Assembly (NCBI GenBank): GCA_029846755.1
Contig: JARWBI010000002.1
Location: forward strand, 124,001-188,000
Direction of reading: 5' to 3'
Length of the DNA stretch: 64,000 nucleotides
From: Falsirhodobacter flavus
GTDB lineage: Bacteria; Pseudomonadota; Alphaproteobacteria; Rhodobacterales; Rhodobacteraceae
How positions within the stretch are numbered: the stretch's first letter is position 1; each line of letters opens with the position of its first letter. The translations under genes and the position numbers were made by a program. Shown here piece after piece: positions 30,015 to 38,574 of the stretch. Under the pieces are notes generated by a model that saw only the letters and a list, made by a program, of their open reading frames with translations, did no database searches and had not been told where the DNA came from.

Positions 30015-31193
30015 ATGACCGCTCCCTCCCTGCCGCAAGCGCTGGCGCTGACCACCGTATCGCAGATCGCGGCCACGACCTCGGTTCTGGCCTTCACCGC
30101 CATACCAACGCTGGTTGCGGCGGGGATGGGCGTCTCGCCGCACCTGATCGGGTATCAGGTCAGCCTGATCTATGCCGTGGGCATCCTGTTCTCGATCATG
30201 GCGGGCGGCCTCGTGAAGCGGCTCGGCGCGGGTCGGGTGGGACAGTTCGCGCTGCTGGCAGCGGGGATCGGGTTCTGCGGGCTGGCCTCGGGGCAAATCG
30301 CGGGGGTGGCGGCGGGGTCCGCGCTGATCGGGGTGGGGTATGGGCTGGTGAACCCGTCCTCGTCGCATATCCTGTCGCGGCTGGCCCCGGCGGCGAAGCG
30401 CAATCTGGTGTTTTCGATCAAGCAGGCCGGGGTTCCGCTGGGCGGGGTCACTGCCGCGCTTGCCGTGCCGCCGCTGGCGCATTGGATCGGCTGGCAATGG
30501 GCGATGGTGGTGCTGGCGGCGGCGACGATGGCCATCGCCGCGATCTACATCCGCTACATCCCGCAATGGGACGGCGATCGCGACCCGTCCGTCCCGATCC
30601 TGCGCGGCATTCGCGCGCGGCAAGCGCTGGTGTGGCGGGACCCCTCGCTCAGCAAGCTCGCGATCATGGGGTTCCTCTACTCCGCGATGCAGCTGTCGCT
30701 GTCATCCTTCATGGTCGCCATGCTGATCGAGGATTTCAGCTGGTCCGCCCTGGCCGCTGCAAGCTGCGCCGCCGCGATGCAGGCCAGCGGCGCGTTCGGG
30801 CGGGTGTTTTGGGGCTTCGTCGCCGACCGGCTGGGCTCGGGCTTTCTGGTGCTGGCGCTGGTCGGCGCGCTGCAATGCGTGGCGGGCTTCGGCTTCACGC
30901 TGCTGGAGAGTTTCCCGGCCGTGGGCTTTGCGATGATCCTGCTGGCAGGGCTGACGGCCCTTGGCTGGAACGGCGTCGCGATGGCGGAAACCGCCCATGC
31001 CAGCCCCAAGGGCGGCACCCTTACGGGCGAGGTTCTGGCATGGACCTTTCTTGGCGTGGTGGCAGGCCCGGCGGGGTTTGCCGCGCTTTACGGGCTGACG
31101 GGCGACTATGTCACCATCTTCCGACTGTTCGCGCTTTTGTCCTTGCTGGGGGCGGCGTTGGCCCTTGCGGGGCACCTGCGCCGCCCGCGCTGA
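30015..31193 (+). CDS. MFS transporter
   Basis: The 392-aa product has about twelve hydrophobic segments and MFS features, including a GVGYGLVNPSSSHILSRLAP stretch and a central charged loop. The ATG at 30015 (MTAPSLPQALALT) follows AGAAAGG. It converges on the carnitine-binding protein gene with only one base between, so it is not part of that operon. Substrate unknown. Confidence 0.87.
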   Translation: MTAPSLPQALALTTVSQIAATTSVLAFTAIPTLVAAGMGVSPHLIGYQVSLIYAVGILFSIMAGGLVKRLGAGRVGQFALLAAGIGFCGLASGQIAGVAAGSALIGVGYGLVNPSSSHILSRLAPAAKRNLVFSIKQAGVPLGGVTAALAVPPLAHWIGWQWAMVVLAAATMAIAAIYIRYIPQWDGDRDPSVPILRGIRARQALVWRDPSLSKLAIMGFLYSAMQLSLSSFMVAMLIEDFSWSALAAASCAAAMQASGAFGRVFWGFVADRLGSGFLVLALVGALQCVAGFGFTLLESFPAVGFAMILLAGLTALGWNGVAMAETAHASPKGGTLTGEVLAWTFLGVVAGPAGFAALYGLTGDYVTIFRLFALLSLLGAALALAGHLRRPR

Positions 31194-31194
31194 C

Positions 31195-32118
31195 CTATTC
31201 CAGCGCCGCCTTCACCGCGTCCAGCCCCGGCTCGCCCGTGGCCGTCGTCACGCCGTCCATCCAGCCGTCCAGCACGTCCGGGTTCTCGCCCAACCAGCGC
31301 TCGGCCGCCGCCCCGGCCTCCAACCCTTCGTCAAGGATATAGGTCATCAGCACGTCTTCCTGCGCGACCGTGAATGACAGGTTGGACAGGAATTTGCCGA
31401 CATTCGGGCATTCGGCGGCATAGCCTGCGCGGGTATTGGTGAGCACCGTCGCCGCGCCGTCCTGCGGGCCAAAGACGTCGTCGCCGTTCGTCAGGTATTC
31501 CATCTCCATCCGCACGTTCATCGGATGCGGCTGCCAGCCGAAAAAGACGATGGGCTGCTCGCTTCCGACCGCCCGCTGGACCTGCGCCAGCATCCCCTGC
31601 TCGCTCGATTCGATCAGGCTGAAACCGGACAAGCCGAACTTGTCCTGCTCGATCATGCCCATGATCGTGGCGTTCGCACTGCTGCCCGCCTCGATGCCAT
31701 AGATCTGCCCGCCAAGCTGGTCGCGGAACGAAGCAATGTCGGCATAGGTCTTCAGCCCGGCATCATAGGTGGCCTTCGGCACGGCCAGACCGATCCGCGC
31801 ACCCTCCAGCACCGGGCGGATCACGTCGATCTGCCCCGCCTCGACCAGCGGCGTCTGTATAGGTTCCTGAAGCGGCATCCAGTTGCCAAGGAAGATGTCG
31901 GTATCACCCTGTTTCAGCGATTCGAAGGTGACGGCCACGGACAGGATCTGGATTTCGGGCGTGTATCCCAGCTCTTCCAGCACACGGGCGGCGATGGCGG
32001 TCGTGGCGGTGATGTCGGTCCAGCCCACATCCGAGAATTTAGGCGAAAGGCAGCTTTCCGGTTCCTGCGCGGCAGCGGGCAGCGCCGTGCAAAGCAGTAT
32101 GGCGATCAGTTTCTTCAT
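31195..32118 (-). CDS. Carnitine/choline/betaine-binding periplasmic protein (CaiX/ChoX-like)
   Basis: The 307-aa product has a signal peptide (cut near AAAQ) and resembles the glycine betaine/choline ABC-binding proteins: CLSPKFSDVGWTDITATTAI, a GDTDIFLGNWMP stretch and the C-terminal YILDEGLEAGAAAERWLGENP. It lies last in an operon with a carnitine dehydrogenase-thioesterase and a BKACE enzyme. This gives the same gene set as Pseudomonas cdhR-caiX-cdhCAB, so carnitine is the likely ligand. Permease and ATPase genes are not adjacent and must lie elsewhere. Confidence 0.86.
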   Translation of the reverse strand: MKKLIAILLCTALPAAAQEPESCLSPKFSDVGWTDITATTAIAARVLEELGYTPEIQILSVAVTFESLKQGDTDIFLGNWMPLQEPIQTPLVEAGQIDVIRPVLEGARIGLAVPKATYDAGLKTYADIASFRDQLGGQIYGIEAGSSANATIMGMIEQDKFGLSGFSLIESSEQGMLAQVQRAVGSEQPIVFFGWQPHPMNVRMEMEYLTNGDDVFGPQDGAATVLTNTRAGYAAECPNVGKFLSNLSFTVAQEDVLMTYILDEGLEAGAAAERWLGENPDVLDGWMDGVTTATGEPGLDAVKAALE

Positions 32119-32133
32119 TCTTACCTCCTGTTG

Positions 32134-33555
32134 TTACCGTCTTTGTCCGACCGAACGGCCCGCCCCTTCGGGCATCGGCTGGCTGGCATGTGCATCGGCC
32201 ACCGCCTTCAGCTTCTCCCAGACCTCGGGCGCGGCGGGGCCGGATTTCCCGGCAGCCACATGCAGGCAAAGCTGCTCGATGGTCGCCAGCAGCATTCCGT
32301 CCCGTTCGATGCGCACGAAAGACCGGAACCGTTTTTCGTCCGCCGATATGACCTGAAGCCGCACCGTCAGCCGATCGCCCAGCTTCGCCTCGCCCAGATG
32401 GCGGATATGGGTTTCCACCGAATAGAAGCTGCGGCCAGTGGCGACATAGTCCGGCCCCGCGCCGATCAGGGCAAGAAATGCGTCGATGGCGTGCGAATTC
32501 AACTCGTAATACCGGCTTTCGGTCATATGGCCGTTGTAATCGATCCATGCCGGAAGAACCTGGCGGTGCAGTTCCAACCCCGCTTCGGGCGCGGCGGATC
32601 GCATCGCATCATGCTCGCGCAGCACCTTGCCCGCACCCCAATCCCGGTCCTTCAGCACGCGCAGGAACCCGACGAGGTTCGCGTCCCTGATCCGCTCCAA
32701 TTCGCGGAAGTCATAGGCGCCGGATTGCGCGTCCGACTGGCTGGCGACCAGATCGACCAACTCGTCGTTGAACTCCGGCACATCGGTCAGCTTGGTCCAT
32801 GGCCATTGAAGCGCGGGGCCGAACTGGGCCATGAAATGCTTCATCCCCGCCTCGCCCCCGGCGATGCGATAGGTCTCGAACAACCCCATCTGCCCCCAGC
32901 GAAGACCGAATCCCATGCGGATGGATTCGTCGATCTCCTCGGTCGTGGCGACGCCGTCCTTCAGCATCCAAAGCGCCTCGCGCCAGACGGCTTCAAGGAA
33001 TCGGTTGCCGAGGAAGGCGTCGATCTCCTTCTTCAGATGCAGCGGGAACATCCCTATCCGGCGCATCACCTCCATCGTGCGCTCCACCACCTCGGGCGGA
33101 TTGGCGGGGGAAGGCGAGACTTCGGACAGCGGCAGCAGATAGACCGGGTTGAACGGATGCGCGACGATGATCTGGCCGGGATTGGCGCTGCCCTTCTGCA
33201 GATCCGATGCCATGAACCCCGATGTGGACGACCCGATGATCGCCGACCCGTTCGCCGCTTGCAATTCGGCATAGACGCGATGCTTCAACTCCAGCCGTTC
33301 GCTGACCGATTCCTGGATGTAATCCGCCCCCGCCGCCGCCTCGGCCATCGAGGCGGCAAAGGTCAGGCGGCCTTCGGGCGGCATCGGCACATCCGACAGC
33401 GCGGGAAGCGACAGGCGGGCATTGGTCAGCACCTCCTCTATCTTGCGTGCGGCCTGCGGATCGGGGTCGAACACCGCCACATCCCAGCCGTTCAGAAGGA
33501 ACCGCGCCGCCCAGCCGCCGCCGATGACCCCGCCGCCGATGATCGCCGCTCTCAT
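32134..33555 (-). CDS. L-carnitine dehydrogenase fused to thioesterase (CdhA-CdhB)
   Basis: The 473-aa product has two parts. Residues 1-320 are a 3-hydroxyacyl-CoA dehydrogenase-like fold with an NAD-binding GGGVIGGGWAARF, catalytic AHPFNP (His133) and an EIDAFLGNRF motif, fitting oxidation of L-carnitine to 3-dehydrocarnitine. Residues 328-460 are a hotdog thioesterase with VLPAWIDYNGHMTES. In Pseudomonas these are separate CdhA and CdhB proteins; fused forms are known in other proteobacteria. It overlaps the BKACE gene by 4 bases. Confidence 0.9.
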   Translation of the reverse strand: MRAAIIGGGVIGGGWAARFLLNGWDVAVFDPDPQAARKIEEVLTNARLSLPALSDVPMPPEGRLTFAASMAEAAAGADYIQESVSERLELKHRVYAELQAANGSAIIGSSTSGFMASDLQKGSANPGQIIVAHPFNPVYLLPLSEVSPSPANPPEVVERTMEVMRRIGMFPLHLKKEIDAFLGNRFLEAVWREALWMLKDGVATTEEIDESIRMGFGLRWGQMGLFETYRIAGGEAGMKHFMAQFGPALQWPWTKLTDVPEFNDELVDLVASQSDAQSGAYDFRELERIRDANLVGFLRVLKDRDWGAGKVLREHDAMRSAAPEAGLELHRQVLPAWIDYNGHMTESRYYELNSHAIDAFLALIGAGPDYVATGRSFYSVETHIRHLGEAKLGDRLTVRLQVISADEKRFRSFVRIERDGMLLATIEQLCLHVAAGKSGPAAPEVWEKLKAVADAHASQPMPEGAGRSVGQRR

Positions 33556-34451
33556 GCCCGTTTCTCCAGCTTCAGCTTCGTGCGCACTTCGGCAGGCGTA
33601 ATGACTCGCGCGCCGAGGTTTTCAATGATGGTGACTGCGCGTTCGACAAGCTGCGCGTTGGTGGCAAGCTGCCCCTTGCCCAGCCAGAGGTTGTCCTCCA
33701 GCCCGACCCGCACGTTGCCGCCCGCCAGAACCGAGGCCGCAACGTAAGGCATCTGGTGCCGCCCAAGCGCGAATGCCGACCATGTCCAGCCCTGCGGCAC
33801 GTTGTTCACCATCGCCATGAAGGTGTTCAGATCGTCCGGCGCCCCCCACGGCACCCCCATGCAAAGCTGCACCAGCACCGGGTCCGGCACGATGCCTTCT
33901 TCGGCGAGTTGCCGCGCGAACCACAGATGGCCGGTGTCGAAGGCCTCGATCTCGATCCGCACGCCCGACGCCGTCATCCGCGCAGCCATGTCGCGCAGCA
34001 TGCCGGGCGTGTTGACCATGACATAATCGGCCTCGTTGAAGTTCATCGTGCCGCAATCCAGCGTGCAGATCTCGGGGCGGCAATCGACCACATGGGCCAC
34101 CCGTTCCGCCGCGCCCGCCATGTCGGACCGGGGCGACATGGCCATATTCTCGGTCCCGTCGAACAGCAGATCGCCCCCCATCCCGGCGGTCAGGTTCAGC
34201 ACCACGTCGGTGTCGCTGTCACGGATGCGTTCGGTCACCTCGCGATAGAGCGCGGGATCGCGGGCGGGCGCGCCGGTTTCGGGATCGCGGACGTGGCAAT
34301 GCACGATGGCCGCCCCCGCCTTGGCCGCCGCGATGGCGCTTGTCGCGATCTGCTCCGGGGACCTCGGGACATGGGGGGATCGGTCCTGCGTGCCGCCCGA
34401 TCCGGTGACGGCACAGGTGATGAAGACTTCGCGGTTCATGGTCAGCGGCAT
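33552..34451 (-). CDS. Beta-keto acid cleavage enzyme (CdhC-like, BKACE)
   Basis: The 299-aa product belongs to the BKACE (DUF849) family, zinc enzymes that cleave beta-keto acids with acetyl-CoA. The HCHVRD motif (His51, His53) supplies metal ligands. In carnitine breakdown this enzyme converts 3-dehydrocarnitine and acetyl-CoA into betainyl-CoA and acetoacetate, which fits the adjacent dehydrogenase-thioesterase. The ATG at 34451 follows AAGGAG. It is divergent from the regulator with 66 bases between starts. Confidence 0.92.
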   Translation of the reverse strand: MPLTMNREVFITCAVTGSGGTQDRSPHVPRSPEQIATSAIAAAKAGAAIVHCHVRDPETGAPARDPALYREVTERIRDSDTDVVLNLTAGMGGDLLFDGTENMAMSPRSDMAGAAERVAHVVDCRPEICTLDCGTMNFNEADYVMVNTPGMLRDMAARMTASGVRIEIEAFDTGHLWFARQLAEEGIVPDPVLVQLCMGVPWGAPDDLNTFMAMVNNVPQGWTWSAFALGRHQMPYVAASVLAGGNVRVGLEDNLWLGKGQLATNAQLVERAVTIIENLGARVITPAEVRTKLKLEKRA

Positions 34452-34517
34452 TCGGTTCTCCTTTGCCGCCAGCCTACGCCTCTTGGCGGATGGTGATTTG
34501 CGTTCTACGAATCCGGG

Positions 34518-35489
34518 ATGACGGAAAACGCAACCCTTCGCCCCGCCGCAGCCCCGCTGACCATCGCCCTTTTGGTGCTGGCCGAAGCGTCGATCCTTCA
34601 GGTCGCCTCGACGCTCGATCCGCTGCGGAATGCGAACAGGCAGCTGGGTTACGAGGCGTTCCGCTGGCGCGTCGTGTCGCGCGACGGCGGGCCGGTGCCG
34701 CTGACCTGCGGGCTGTCGCTGCCGTCTTCGGGACCGCTGCGGGCGGCAGCCGGGGCGGATGCCCTGTTCATCGTCGCGGGCTTCCATCAGGACGAGGTCG
34801 CGCCCCCCGCTCTCATCCGCGATCTGTCGCGCATGGCAAGCGGCTTTGCCCTGATCGGCGGTGTGGACGCAGGCCCGTGGATCATGGCGCGTGCGGGCCT
34901 GCTGGACGGCCATCGCGCCACCGTCCATTGGGAGGATCTGGAGGATCTGGCCGCGCGCCACCCGGCCATCGAGGTGTTGCCGGACCGCTATGTCATCGAC
35001 GGGGGCCGCGTCACGATCGGCGGGGCCGGTCCGGCCGCCGATTTCATGCTGCACCTGATCCGCTGCCGCCATGGCGCTCCGCTGGCCCGGCAGGTCGCGA
35101 TGAGCTTCCAGACCATCCAGACGCCGGGATCGGTGCCGCAGGTCGCCTCGCCGCGCAGCGAGCCGGGGCTGGATCCGCGCGTCGCCGCCGCCGCAGCCCG
35201 GATGGAGGCGCGGATCGACACTCCCGAAACCGCTGCCGCCACCGCCCGCGCCGTCGGCCTTTCGCCCCGGCGGCTGGAGAAGCTGTTTCGTGCCGCCTTC
35301 GGAACGACGCCCGGGGCCTATGCGCTGGACCTGCGGCTGCAAGCGGCGCGGCGGCTGCTGACCGACACGCGCCATCCGCTGGTCGAGGTCGCGCTGCGCA
35401 CCGGGTTCACCGGCCCCGCCACGCTGAGCCGGGCCTTCCGCAACGCGTTCGGCACATCGCCCGGCAGTCTTCGCCGCCCCCGTCCCTGA
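34518..35489 (+). CDS. GlxA/CdhR-type AraC-family regulator
   Basis: The 323-aa product has an N-terminal DJ-1/PfpI-like domain (residues 14-190) and a C-terminal AraC double helix-turn-helix (about 220-320; ETAAATARAVGLSPRRLEKLF and VALRTGFTGPATLSRAFRNAFG). This is the architecture of CdhR, the carnitine-responsive activator. Divergent placement from the catabolic operon supports control of it. The operator should lie in the 66-base gap. The inducer is inferred. Confidence 0.88.
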   Translation: MTENATLRPAAAPLTIALLVLAEASILQVASTLDPLRNANRQLGYEAFRWRVVSRDGGPVPLTCGLSLPSSGPLRAAAGADALFIVAGFHQDEVAPPALIRDLSRMASGFALIGGVDAGPWIMARAGLLDGHRATVHWEDLEDLAARHPAIEVLPDRYVIDGGRVTIGGAGPAADFMLHLIRCRHGAPLARQVAMSFQTIQTPGSVPQVASPRSEPGLDPRVAAAAARMEARIDTPETAAATARAVGLSPRRLEKLFRAAFGTTPGAYALDLRLQAARRLLTDTRHPLVEVALRTGFTGPATLSRAFRNAFGTSPGSLRRPRP

Positions 35490-35629
35490 CCCTCGGCCGG
35501 GGCCGATGCAGGCGGGCGTGCGTTTCCGCCACGCCGCGCAATAAATTCCGACAAAAACAATCGGCCACATTGACAGGGTTCTGACAGCCCTCCATCAAGG
35601 CTCCATATCTCAGGTTCCGGGTTCCTATC

Positions 35630-37699
35630 ATGCCATCTTCCATTCGTCTCTCCTTGCTGGCAGGTGCCAGCCTTCTCGCCGTCGGCGCGGCCCATGCGCA
35701 GGAGAGCGACCGCATCATCGTCCTCAGCCCGATCGTCGTGCAGGCCGATGACGTCGCCGGATATGTCGCCGAAGGGGCGCAGGTCGCAAAGTCCACCCTG
35801 CCCGTGAACGAGATGCCGCAATCGATGTCGGTCGTGACGAACGACCAGATCGAAGACCAGGGCGCGACCCGCGTGGGATCCGCGCTCGGCTATACTGCGG
35901 GTATCCTTGCCGAACCTTTCGGACGCGACCCGCGCTTCGATTCGCCCCGCATCCGCGGCTTCGATGCGAATTCGGCCCAATACGTGAACGGGCTGCGTCA
36001 GGGCCGCTATTTCGGCGCGGCGGCACAGGAGCTTTATGGCCTGCAACAGATCGAAGTGCTGCGCGGCCCCTCCTCGACCGTATATGGCGCAGGATCGCCG
36101 CTGGGCGTCGTGAACATGGTGCAGAAGCGCGCCCGCTCCTTCGACTTCGGCGAGGTCGGCGTGGGCGCTGACAGCAATGACGGCGCCCGCCTGTTCTTCG
36201 ACGCGAACCGCGTTCTGACCGACACCCTGTCCTTCCGCCTGACCGGGATCGGCCGCAACGACACCACCCAGATCGAGGATCTGGACAACGAGGGCGGCTA
36301 TCTTGCCGGCGCACTGCGCTACACCCCCGATGACCGCACGACCGTCGACGTGCTGCTGAACTACACCAAGGACGCGCCGATCTCGCCCACGGGCGTTCCC
36401 TTCGCGCTGACCGAATCCGCAGAAGGCAAAACCCTTCGCGACCTCTATACCGGGCAAAAGAACTTCGACGACAGCGACCGCGAGATGCTGAGCCTTGGCG
36501 TCGAGATCAGCCACGACCTCGGTAACGGCTGGACCCTGGGCCAAGGCCTGCGCTACGAGAAGTTCAACTGGGACTACCAAGGCACCTATGCCAGCGCGGT
36601 CCTCGATGCCGACACCTTCTCGCGCGGGTCCTCCCGCCAGAACGAGAACAGCGACACGATCAGCCTCGACACCCGGCTTTCGGGGACCGTCACGACCGGC
36701 CAGATCGATCACCAGCTTCTGTTCGGTGCCGACATCCGCAAATACGACGCGTTCGAAAGCAGCCAGTTCGGCACCGCGTCGAACCTCAACTGGCGCGACC
36801 CGGATTACAACGGCGCCGCGCCTGTCTTCGCCAGCCCGGCCAATGCGGGCGACGTGGTCCTGCGGCAAGCAGGCGTCTATGCGCAGGACGAGCTGAGCTT
36901 CGGCAACTGGCGCGGTGTCGCAGGCCTGCGCTATGACTGGGTCGAACAGGAGGGCAACCGTTACGGCTCGCCGTCCGAGTTCAAGGACACGGAACTGACG
37001 GGGCGCGTCGGTCTGTCCTATGTCATGCCGAATGGGTTCACGCCTTATGCGACCTATTCGACCTCGTTCGACCCGCAGGCGGGGCAGGACGGCAACGGCG
37101 ACGTGCTGAAACCGACCGAGGGCAAGCAGCTTGAAGTCGGTGTGAAATACCGCCCGGCAGGATTCGACGCCCTGTTCACCGCCGCCCTCTATGATCTGAA
37201 GCAGGAAAACGTGACCCGATTCGTTCCGCGTGTCGGCGAACCTGGCTCCGACCCGTTCCAGATCGGCGAAGTGAAATCGCGCGGGCTGGAACTCGAAGCG
37301 ACCGCGCAGCTTGATGAAGGCTGGTCGGTCCGCGGCGCCTATGCCTACAACAAGACCGAACAGGTCTCGTTCAGCGCCGATCCGCTGGACGGCAACGAAC
37401 TGGCTGACGCGCCGAACCATCTTGCCAGCCTCTGGGTGGATCGCGACTTCGGCAACGGCTTCACCGCCGGTGCGGGCCTGCGTTACATCGGCGAGCGGTA
37501 TCGCGATGCGGCAAACTCGGGCAAGCTGGACAGCGCCACGCTGGTCGATCTGGCCCTGCGCTACGACTGGGAGAACATCCGCACCTCGGTCAACGTGTCG
37601 AACCTGACGGACGAGGTCTATCTGGGGGCCTGCGGGTTCTCCTACTGCTCCTATGGCGAGGGGCGCGTGGTTTCGGCCAAGGTTGCCTATACCTGGTGA
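35630..37699 (+). CDS. TonB-dependent ferric siderophore receptor
   Basis: The 689-aa outer-membrane protein has a signal peptide (cut near AHAQ), a plug domain with PQSMSVVTNDQI and LRGPSSTVYGAGSPLGVVNMV, and a beta-barrel ending in aromatic W at YTW. The plug features are those of FhuA/FoxA-like siderophore receptors. It is co-transcribed with fhuDBC, suggesting hydroxamate-type siderophores. The 140-base leader contains a TTGACA at 35570 but no Fur box I can defend. Confidence 0.94.
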   Translation: MPSSIRLSLLAGASLLAVGAAHAQESDRIIVLSPIVVQADDVAGYVAEGAQVAKSTLPVNEMPQSMSVVTNDQIEDQGATRVGSALGYTAGILAEPFGRDPRFDSPRIRGFDANSAQYVNGLRQGRYFGAAAQELYGLQQIEVLRGPSSTVYGAGSPLGVVNMVQKRARSFDFGEVGVGADSNDGARLFFDANRVLTDTLSFRLTGIGRNDTTQIEDLDNEGGYLAGALRYTPDDRTTVDVLLNYTKDAPISPTGVPFALTESAEGKTLRDLYTGQKNFDDSDREMLSLGVEISHDLGNGWTLGQGLRYEKFNWDYQGTYASAVLDADTFSRGSSRQNENSDTISLDTRLSGTVTTGQIDHQLLFGADIRKYDAFESSQFGTASNLNWRDPDYNGAAPVFASPANAGDVVLRQAGVYAQDELSFGNWRGVAGLRYDWVEQEGNRYGSPSEFKDTELTGRVGLSYVMPNGFTPYATYSTSFDPQAGQDGNGDVLKPTEGKQLEVGVKYRPAGFDALFTAALYDLKQENVTRFVPRVGEPGSDPFQIGEVKSRGLELEATAQLDEGWSVRGAYAYNKTEQVSFSADPLDGNELADAPNHLASLWVDRDFGNGFTAGAGLRYIGERYRDAANSGKLDSATLVDLALRYDWENIRTSVNVSNLTDEVYLGACGFSYCSYGEGRVVSAKVAYTW

Positions 37700-38574
37700 T
37701 CCGGCGCCGCACCTTTCTGACCGCCGCCGGCATCCTGCTGGCGGCGCCTTTGCAGCTTAGGGCCGGATCCGCACCGCGCCTTGCGGCCATCGACTGGGCG
37801 ATGATGGAAACCGCCATCGCGCTGGGCCACGTGCCCGTCGCAGGGGCGGAGCTGATCCGCTATCGCGCCGATGTCAAGGAGCCGAAGATCCCCGACGAGG
37901 TGGTCGATCTTGGCCTGCGCGGATCCCCCAATTACGAGCTGCTGCAACTGGTAAGGCCGGACCTGATCCTCTCCTCGCCCTATTACACTCAGTATCGCAG
38001 CAGGCTGGAAACGATCGCTCCCGTTCTGTCCTTGACCTTTTTCGTTCGGGGCGAAGCGCCGCTTCCGCGGGCTTTCGTGGCGCTGGGCGATCTGGCGAAT
38101 GCGATCGACGATGCCCCCGCGGCCGCCCGCGTCGGCGAAGCGGCCGAGGCAGCGCTGGACGCGGCCGCCGCGCGGCTTGCGCCCTTTCGCGACCGGCCCA
38201 TTGCGCTTGTCGATATCGGCGATGCGCGGCACATGCGGATGTTTGGCTTCGATAGCCTGTTCGGCAGCACATTGGCGCGGCTGGGCCTGACGAACGCGCG
38301 CAGCCAGCCCACCGCCTTCGGCTTCATGGCCCCCGTCCCGATGGAAGTGCTGGCCGACATGCCCGAGGCCCGGCTTGTCGTGATCGGCCCGCCGCCGCTG
38401 GCCGCGCGCCGGGCGCTGGCGCGATCCGTCCTGTGGCACGCCCTGCCGCCGGTTGCGCAAAACCGCGTCCATGCCCTGCCCGGGCTCAATCCTTTCGGGG
38501 CGGTTCCGACAGCGCTGCGCTTTGCCGCCGAACTGGAACACGCGCTGACCTCGGGGCCGACGACGATCGCATGA
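37696..38574 (+). CDS. fhuD: Ferric siderophore-binding periplasmic protein (FhuD-like)
   Basis: The 292-aa product starts at a GTG in the receptor stop and has a twin-arginine-type signal (IRRRTFLTAAGILLA). It shows the FhuD/BtuF-like fold with LAAIDWAMMETAIALGHVPV and LVRPDLILSSPYY. It hands siderophore to the FhuBC permease. The gene order receptor-D-B-C and the overlaps suggest tight coupling. Confidence 0.9.
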   Translation: MIRRRTFLTAAGILLAAPLQLRAGSAPRLAAIDWAMMETAIALGHVPVAGAELIRYRADVKEPKIPDEVVDLGLRGSPNYELLQLVRPDLILSSPYYTQYRSRLETIAPVLSLTFFVRGEAPLPRAFVALGDLANAIDDAPAAARVGEAAEAALDAAAARLAPFRDRPIALVDIGDARHMRMFGFDSLFGSTLARLGLTNARSQPTAFGFMAPVPMEVLADMPEARLVVIGPPPLAARRALARSVLWHALPPVAQNRVHALPGLNPFGAVPTALRFAAELEHALTSGPTTIA

